Positions 1-10,584 of a DNA stretch of 10,584 bases are shown one piece after another. Below the pieces are notes generated by a model, which worked only from the letters and a program-made list of their open reading frames with translations, was not told where the DNA came from and did not search any database. Source of the DNA: Deltaproteobacteria bacterium (lineage in GTDB: Bacteria > JAUYMQ01); contig JAUYMQ010000413.1 of the NCBI GenBank assembly GCA_030698575.1, forward strand, positions 1 through 10,584, in the 5' to 3' direction. A program made the position numbers and the translations under genes. How positions within the stretch are numbered: the stretch's first letter is position 1; each line of letters opens with the position of its first letter.

Positions 1-5
1 GGACG

Positions 6-123
6 GCCCTGCGCGAGAGCGTGTGGACCGCCCCGGAGAGCGACGCCCCGTAATCAGTCCCGGGATGAGGCAAGGCCGCTGGCGGCCCCGGGACGGCCTA
101 CCGAGACGGAGCACGCGCAGGGC
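6..123 (+). promoter_or_regulatory. Putative L10 (rplJ) leader RNA, autoregulatory fold
   Basis: Untranslated leader upstream of rplJ. A perfect 10-bp long-range stem pairs 6-15 with 114-123. Inside it, 23-30 pairs with 94-101 (one A-C mismatch, one G-U), 58-63 pairs perfectly with 88-93, and 74-78 pairs with 83-87 at the tip. Between the outer two stems lies an asymmetric purine-rich internal loop (16-22 opposite 102-113, with GAG/GAGA elements) that could form a kink-turn. The CCTACCGAG at 97-105 resembles the 3' strand of known L10 leaders as I remember them. In other bacteria such leaders bind the L10-L7/L12 complex and repress rplJL. The pairings are seen directly; the family assignment is inference from position and shape, and no covariation could be tested. 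Confidence 0.5.
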
Positions 124-153
124 GCGAGAGCATGGCTCCCCGCCCCGCCTTTT
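117..153 (+). terminator. Terminator-like hairpin (possible attenuator) in the rplJ leader
   Basis: Bases 117-124 pair with 141-148 (seven pairs, one A-C mismatch), with an inner GAGC/GCTC stem (128-131 with 135-138) and a C plus four T residues at 149-153. The T tract is short, so termination would be weak. The 5' arm reuses bases 117-123, which are also the 3' arm of the outer leader stem, so the two structures exclude each other. This layout fits transcription attenuation of the kind described for the Bacillus subtilis rplJL leader, but function here is inferred. Confidence 0.35.
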
Positions 154-219
154 CCCTCTCGAACGCCTTTGGCGAAGCTGCCTGGGCCAAGCACTGGGGG
201 ATCGTGGCGGGAATTCACG

Positions 220-224
220 GGAGG
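220..224 (+). promoter_or_regulatory. Ribosome binding site of rplJ
   Basis: GGAGG lies five bases before the GTG at 230. It decides the start: the reading frame stays open back to the window edge, but upstream codons look like leader RNA and have no L10 character. Confidence 0.8.
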
Positions 225-229
225 AGAAA

Positions 230-796
230 GTGCTAAAGCGCGAAGCGAAGGAAGCACTGGTCGGAAAGATTCACGACAAGCTGATGTCGGCGCAGGCCGT
301 TTTCCTCGTCGACTACCGCGGGCTCAAGGTGTCGGAGATCAACGTGCTCCGGCAGAAGCTTCGCGAGGTCAGCAGCGAGCTTGAAGTCGTCAAGAACACG
401 CTGCTCCGGCGGGCCGCCTCAGGCACGCCGGCCGATGCCCTCGCGGATCACTTCAGCGGGCCCATGGCGCTCAGCGTGAGCCAGTCCGACGTAGTGGCCC
501 CCGCGAAAGTGCTCACGACGTTCAGCAAGGAGGTTCCGGTATTCGAGATCAAGGCGGGCCTGCTCGACGGCCGCGTCCTTGATGTCGCCGAGATCAAGAA
601 GCTCGCCTCCTTGCCAAGCCTTCCGGAACTGCGGGCGATAATCCTCGGGACGCTTCAGGCGCCAGCCGGGAGCCTCCTCAGGGTCATCGCTGCGCCTGGT
701 AACCAGATCGCCCGGGCCGTCGCGCTTCGCAAGGAGCAGCTGGCGGCAACGGGGGACGGAGCCGCAGCGGAGGCAGAAGCGCCGGCGTCAGCCTGA
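230..796 (+). CDS. rplJ: 50S ribosomal protein L10 (uL10)
   Basis: Base of the L7/L12 stalk on the large ribosomal subunit; it anchors L7/L12 dimers next to the GTPase centre and, in many bacteria, represses its own operon by binding the leader RNA. The predicted protein has 188 residues, somewhat longer than E. coli L10 (165). The N-terminal half is typical: LKREAKEALV near the start, FLVDYRGLKVSEINVLRQKL in the 20s to 40s, and VVKNTLLRRA, the rRNA-contacting region. The C-terminal part (PAGSLLRVIAAPGNQIARAV) is the helix that binds L7/L12 dimers; I cannot decide from sequence whether it carries two or three dimers. The Ala/Glu-rich tail after residue 170 explains the extra length. GTG at 230 is chosen because GGAGG precedes it and the L10 fold begins there. 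An rplL gene follows after 93 bases. Confidence 0.97.
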   Translation: MLKREAKEALVGKIHDKLMSAQAVFLVDYRGLKVSEINVLRQKLREVSSELEVVKNTLLRRAASGTPADALADHFSGPMALSVSQSDVVAPAKVLTTFSKEVPVFEIKAGLLDGRVLDVAEIKKLASLPSLPELRAIILGTLQAPAGSLLRVIAAPGNQIARAVALRKEQLAATGDGAAAEAEAPASA

Positions 797-832
797 GCCG
801 GAAGTTCAGGAACCTGGAATTCATTCCGGCTC
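795..832 (+). other. Strong RNA hairpin overlapping the rplJ stop codon
   Basis: GAGCCGGAA at 795-803 pairs perfectly (9 bp) with TTCCGGCTC at 824-832, and an inner stem pairs 805-809 with 814-818. The last two bases of the rplJ stop codon are in the stem. No T tract follows, so it is not an intrinsic terminator. The 3' arm is also half of a 14-base palindrome at 826-839 (CCGGCTCGAGCCGG), which gives an alternative fold. It may act in mRNA stability or in coupling rplJ to rplL translation; this is inference. Confidence 0.55.
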
Positions 833-849
833 GAGCCGGACAGCAACCG

Positions 850-872
850 CCTCCCCGCTTGTTGCGGGGAGG
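850..872 (+). other. Hairpin just upstream of the rplL ribosome binding site
   Basis: A perfect 9-bp stem (850-858 with 864-872) closes a TTGTT loop. Its 3' arm contains a GGAGG (868-872) that would be hidden, while a second GGAGGA at 875-880 immediately after the stem stays free and is better spaced (9 bases) from the rplL ATG. It could present the free site to ribosomes or protect the rplL mRNA 5' end after processing. No T tract follows. Confidence 0.55.
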
Positions 873-889
873 GTGGAGGAGACAGACCG

Positions 890-1270
890 ATGGCCGACCT
901 TAGCAAGATTGCCGATTCGCTGGATACACTGACGCTCCTCGAGGCCTCCGAGCTTGTCAAAATGCTCGAGGAGAAGTGGGGCGTTTCCGCCGCCGCGCCG
1001 GTTGCCGTTGCCGCGGCGGGTGGCGCCGCCGGTGGCGCCGCTGCCGCCGAGGAGGAGAAGACCGAGTTCGACGCCATCCTCACGGGCGCGGGAGAAAAGA
1101 AGATCCAGGTCATCAAGGAAGTGCGCGCGATCACGGGCCTCGGCCTCAAGGAGGCCAAGGATTTGGTCGAGGGCGCGCCCAAGGCGATCAAGACCGGCGT
1201 CAGCAAGGACGAGGCCGCCGCGATCAAGAAGCAGGTGGAGGCAGCGGGCGGCACCGTCGAGGTGAAGTAG
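890..1270 (+). CDS. rplL: 50S ribosomal protein L7/L12 (bL12)
   Basis: Multi-copy stalk protein that recruits and activates EF-Tu, EF-G, IF2 and RF3 on the ribosome. It has 126 residues, close to the E. coli protein (about 120). The N-terminal domain (about 1-32, with [12 protein letters not shown]-type helices) dimerises and binds L10. Residues about 33-54 form the flexible hinge, here a long Ala/Gly/Val-rich stretch. The C-terminal domain (about 55-126) has the conserved factor-binding face: [20 protein letters not shown] and [20 protein letters not shown]. The start is ATG with GGAGGA nine bases upstream. It lies after rplJ in the same transcript and needs several-fold higher output than L10, so the hairpins in the gap before it may matter for stoichiometry. 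Confidence 0.98.
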   Translation: MADLSKIADSLDTLTLLEASELVKMLEEKWGVSAAAPVAVAAAGGAAGGAAAAEEEKTEFDAILTGAGEKKIQVIKEVRAITGLGLKEAKDLVEGAPKAIKTGVSKDEAAAIKKQVEAAGGTVEVK

Positions 1271-1360
1271 GGCGTCCCGCGGCCCGGCCGCCCCAGGAGT
1301 CACGGCGGGCGGGTCGAGGGCGGCAGCCCGACCGAGAGGGGGTGGTCACCACGCGATCGT

Positions 1361-1385
1361 GGCGGGGAGGAAACAGTCCCCCGCC
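1361..1385 (+). other. GC hairpin in the rplL-rpoB gap
   Basis: GGCGGGG at 1361-1367 pairs with CCCCGCC at 1379-1385 (7 GC pairs) around an 11-base loop that includes AGGAAACAG. No T tract follows. Confidence 0.5.
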
Positions 1386-1392
1386 GGCATCA

Positions 1393-1426
1393 ACGCGCGA
1401 CGCGCCTTGAACGGCGGCGTGCGCGT
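1393..1426 (+). other. Long imperfect hairpin, candidate RNase III site
   Basis: Bases 1393-1399 pair with 1420-1426 (six Watson-Crick pairs and one G-U). After a bulged A at 1400, 1401-1403 pair with 1417-1419, and after a bulged G at 1416, 1404-1406 pair with 1413-1415, leaving a six-base loop (TTGAAC). About 13 pairs with small bulges resembles double-stranded RNA processed by RNase III. The position between rplL and rpoB matches the E. coli processing site, but cleavage here is inferred. Confidence 0.45.
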
Positions 1427-1433
1427 GACGTAG

Positions 1434-1460
1434 CGGCGCCCTCCTAAGTGCGGGGCGCCG
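1434..1460 (+). other. Perfect 8-bp GC hairpin before rpoB
   Basis: CGGCGCCC at 1434-1441 pairs perfectly with GGGCGCCG at 1453-1460 around an 11-base loop. ACCCGGGG follows, so it is not an intrinsic terminator. It could pause polymerase or set a processed 5' end about 55 bases before the rpoB start. Confidence 0.5.
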
Positions 1461-1515
1461 ACCCGGGGCGAGACGATATCCCGGAAGACAATCCATCCGA
1501 GAGGTAAACCACACG

Positions 1516-5979
<4,464 letters not shown>

Positions 5980-5983
5980 AAAA

Positions 5984-5987
5984 GGAG
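5984..5987 (+). promoter_or_regulatory. Ribosome binding site of rpoC
   Basis: GGAG within AAAGGAGAA lies six bases before the TTG at 5994, in the 14-base rpoB-rpoC gap, and supports the unusual start codon. Confidence 0.8.
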
Positions 5988-5993
5988 AAGGCC

Positions 5994-10382
<4,389 letters not shown>

Positions 10383-10452
10383 AGCACAAGCAGCCGTAAT
10401 ATAAAGCGCTTTCGGGTTTTCATCGCGCGGCCCGGACGGGAGAGCGGACAGA

Positions 10453-10481
10453 CGGGGCCGGTTCAGACTGACTTGGCCCCG
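10453..10481 (+). terminator. Strong GC hairpin after rpoC, possible transcript end
   Basis: CGGGGCC at 10453-10459 pairs perfectly with GGCCCCG at 10475-10481. Two G-T pairs and a TCA/TGA mini-stem can extend it inward. No T tract follows (CTCCCCGTGG), so it is not a canonical intrinsic terminator. It could stabilise the 3' end after Rho-dependent termination. It is the strongest hairpin between rpoC and the putative next promoter. Confidence 0.35.
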
Positions 10482-10548
10482 CTCCCCGTGGCCACCCGCA
10501 CTTCAGGGGCTGCGCAGATCCCCTCCGTCGCGCCGCGTCACGCTGCAA

Positions 10549-10564
10549 GAGGTTGAAAAACCTC
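10549..10564 (+). other. 6-bp hairpin with GAAA tetraloop
   Basis: GAGGTT at 10549-10554 pairs perfectly with AACCTC at 10559-10564, closing a GAAA (GNRA-type) loop, and six A residues follow. On the + strand an A tract rather than a T tract follows, so it is not a terminator. The symmetry may be incidental to the A-rich promoter-upstream DNA. Confidence 0.3.
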
Positions 10565-10584
10565 AAAAAACCGGTTGACATTTG
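10556..10584 (+). promoter_or_regulatory. Putative sigma70-type promoter, -35 box and A-tract upstream element
   Basis: A perfect TTGACA stands at 10575-10580. Two A tracts (10556-10560 and 10565-10570) precede it like an UP element, in an otherwise GC-rich region. The -10 box would fall near 10597-10602, beyond the window, so the call cannot be completed. It would drive a gene or operon downstream on the + strand; a ribosomal str operon is likely from usual gene order only. Confidence 0.5.

Larger units (their letters stand above)
1271..1515 (+). other. Structured rplL-rpoB intergenic region
   Basis: This 245-base gap has no credible gene. It is packed with potential hairpins: 1279-1291 (5 bp), 1312-1333 (7 bp with one bulged A), 1349-1362 (5 bp, CGAT loop), then three stronger ones listed separately. 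The stems at 1349-1362 and 1361-1385 share two bases and compete. None is followed by a T tract. In E. coli the matching gap holds an attenuator and an RNase III site that set the ratio of ribosomal-protein to polymerase mRNA, and the same role is the simplest inference here. From about 1465 to 1497 I see nothing notable; AGAGGT at 1500-1505 serves rpoB. Confidence 0.6.
10383..10584 (+). other. Non-coding region downstream of rpoC
   Basis: No credible gene is seen in these 202 bases. The first 70 contain an AAAGCGCTTT palindrome (10403-10412) followed by CGGGTTTT, too weak to call a terminator. The region then holds a GC hairpin, an A-tract segment and a -35-like box, listed separately. It probably separates the rpoBC unit from the next operon, often rpsL-rpsG-fusA in bacteria, but that gene is outside the window. 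Confidence 0.6.

Noticed and set aside
3-53. Possible C-terminal tail of rplA (L1): an open frame ending in TAA at 51-53.
   Set aside because: The 16 residues do not resemble an L1 C-terminus I can recognise, and the same bases form the 5' half of the leader RNA structure. A chance open stretch this short is expected.
23-229. N-terminal extension of L10 from the open frame upstream of GTG 230.
   Set aside because: The extension is Arg/Pro/Gly-rich with no L10 similarity, overlaps the structured leader, and a good GGAGG supports GTG 230, where the L10 family sequence begins.
655-1303. Minus-strand open frames across rplJ-rplL.
   Set aside because: They are antisense shadows of the Ala-rich ends of rplJ and rplL, with Ala/Ser or Leu/Gly low-complexity translations.
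1407-1436. Possible promoter for rpoB: TTGAAC at 1407-1412 with TAGCGG 18 bases later.
   Set aside because: The -10 match is poor, the spacing is long, and TTGAAC forms the loop of a strong hairpin. Nothing else supports a start there.
10394-10420. Intrinsic terminator right after rpoC (CCG...AAAGCGCTTT...CGGGTTTT).
   Set aside because: The inner palindrome leaves only a two-base loop, the outer stem is 3 bp with a six-base bulge, and only four T residues follow.

Overview
The window holds the 3' part of the classic bacterial ribosomal-protein/RNA-polymerase operon, all on the + strand: a leader RNA, rplJ (L10), rplL (L7/L12), rpoB (beta) and rpoC (beta'). The four genes are full length, intact and in the standard order. 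GC-rich coding sequence with strong third-position GC, Shine-Dalgarno sites before each gene, and beta/beta' subunits carrying E. coli-type insertions (SI1 and SI2 in beta, SI3 in the beta' trigger loop) point to a GC-rich Gram-negative bacterium of the proteobacterial / Desulfobacterota / Nitrospirota-like assemblage. The sequence alone does not let me name the phylum.

Layout. Bases 1-229 are an untranslated leader that can fold into a multi-stem structure resembling the L10-binding autoregulatory leader, followed by a terminator-like hairpin that shares bases with it. rplJ (230-796, GTG start) and rplL (890-1270) are separated by 93 bases with two strong hairpins, one overlapping the rplJ stop codon and one just before the rplL ribosome binding site. 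A 245-base gap (1271-1515) with a chain of GC-rich hairpins precedes rpoB (1516-5979). After 14 bases comes rpoC (5994-10382, TTG start). Bases 10383-10584 are non-coding: a strong GC hairpin, A-tracts and, at the very end, a perfect TTGACA that looks like the -35 box of the next transcription unit (its -10 lies outside the window).

Function. L10 and L7/L12 form the ribosomal stalk that recruits translation GTPases; beta and beta' form the catalytic core of RNA polymerase. Co-transcription links ribosome and polymerase supply. The structured gaps sit where E. coli controls the stalk (L10 feedback) and the step-down from ribosomal-protein to polymerase expression (attenuation and RNase III cleavage between rplL and rpoB). 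That these gaps do the same here is inference.

This is a core-genome region and I see no new stand-alone system. The most unusual elements are an insertion of about 115 residues in the beta lobe that E. coli beta lacks, an apparent extra repeat in the beta' trigger-loop insertion, and the predicted regulatory RNA structures.
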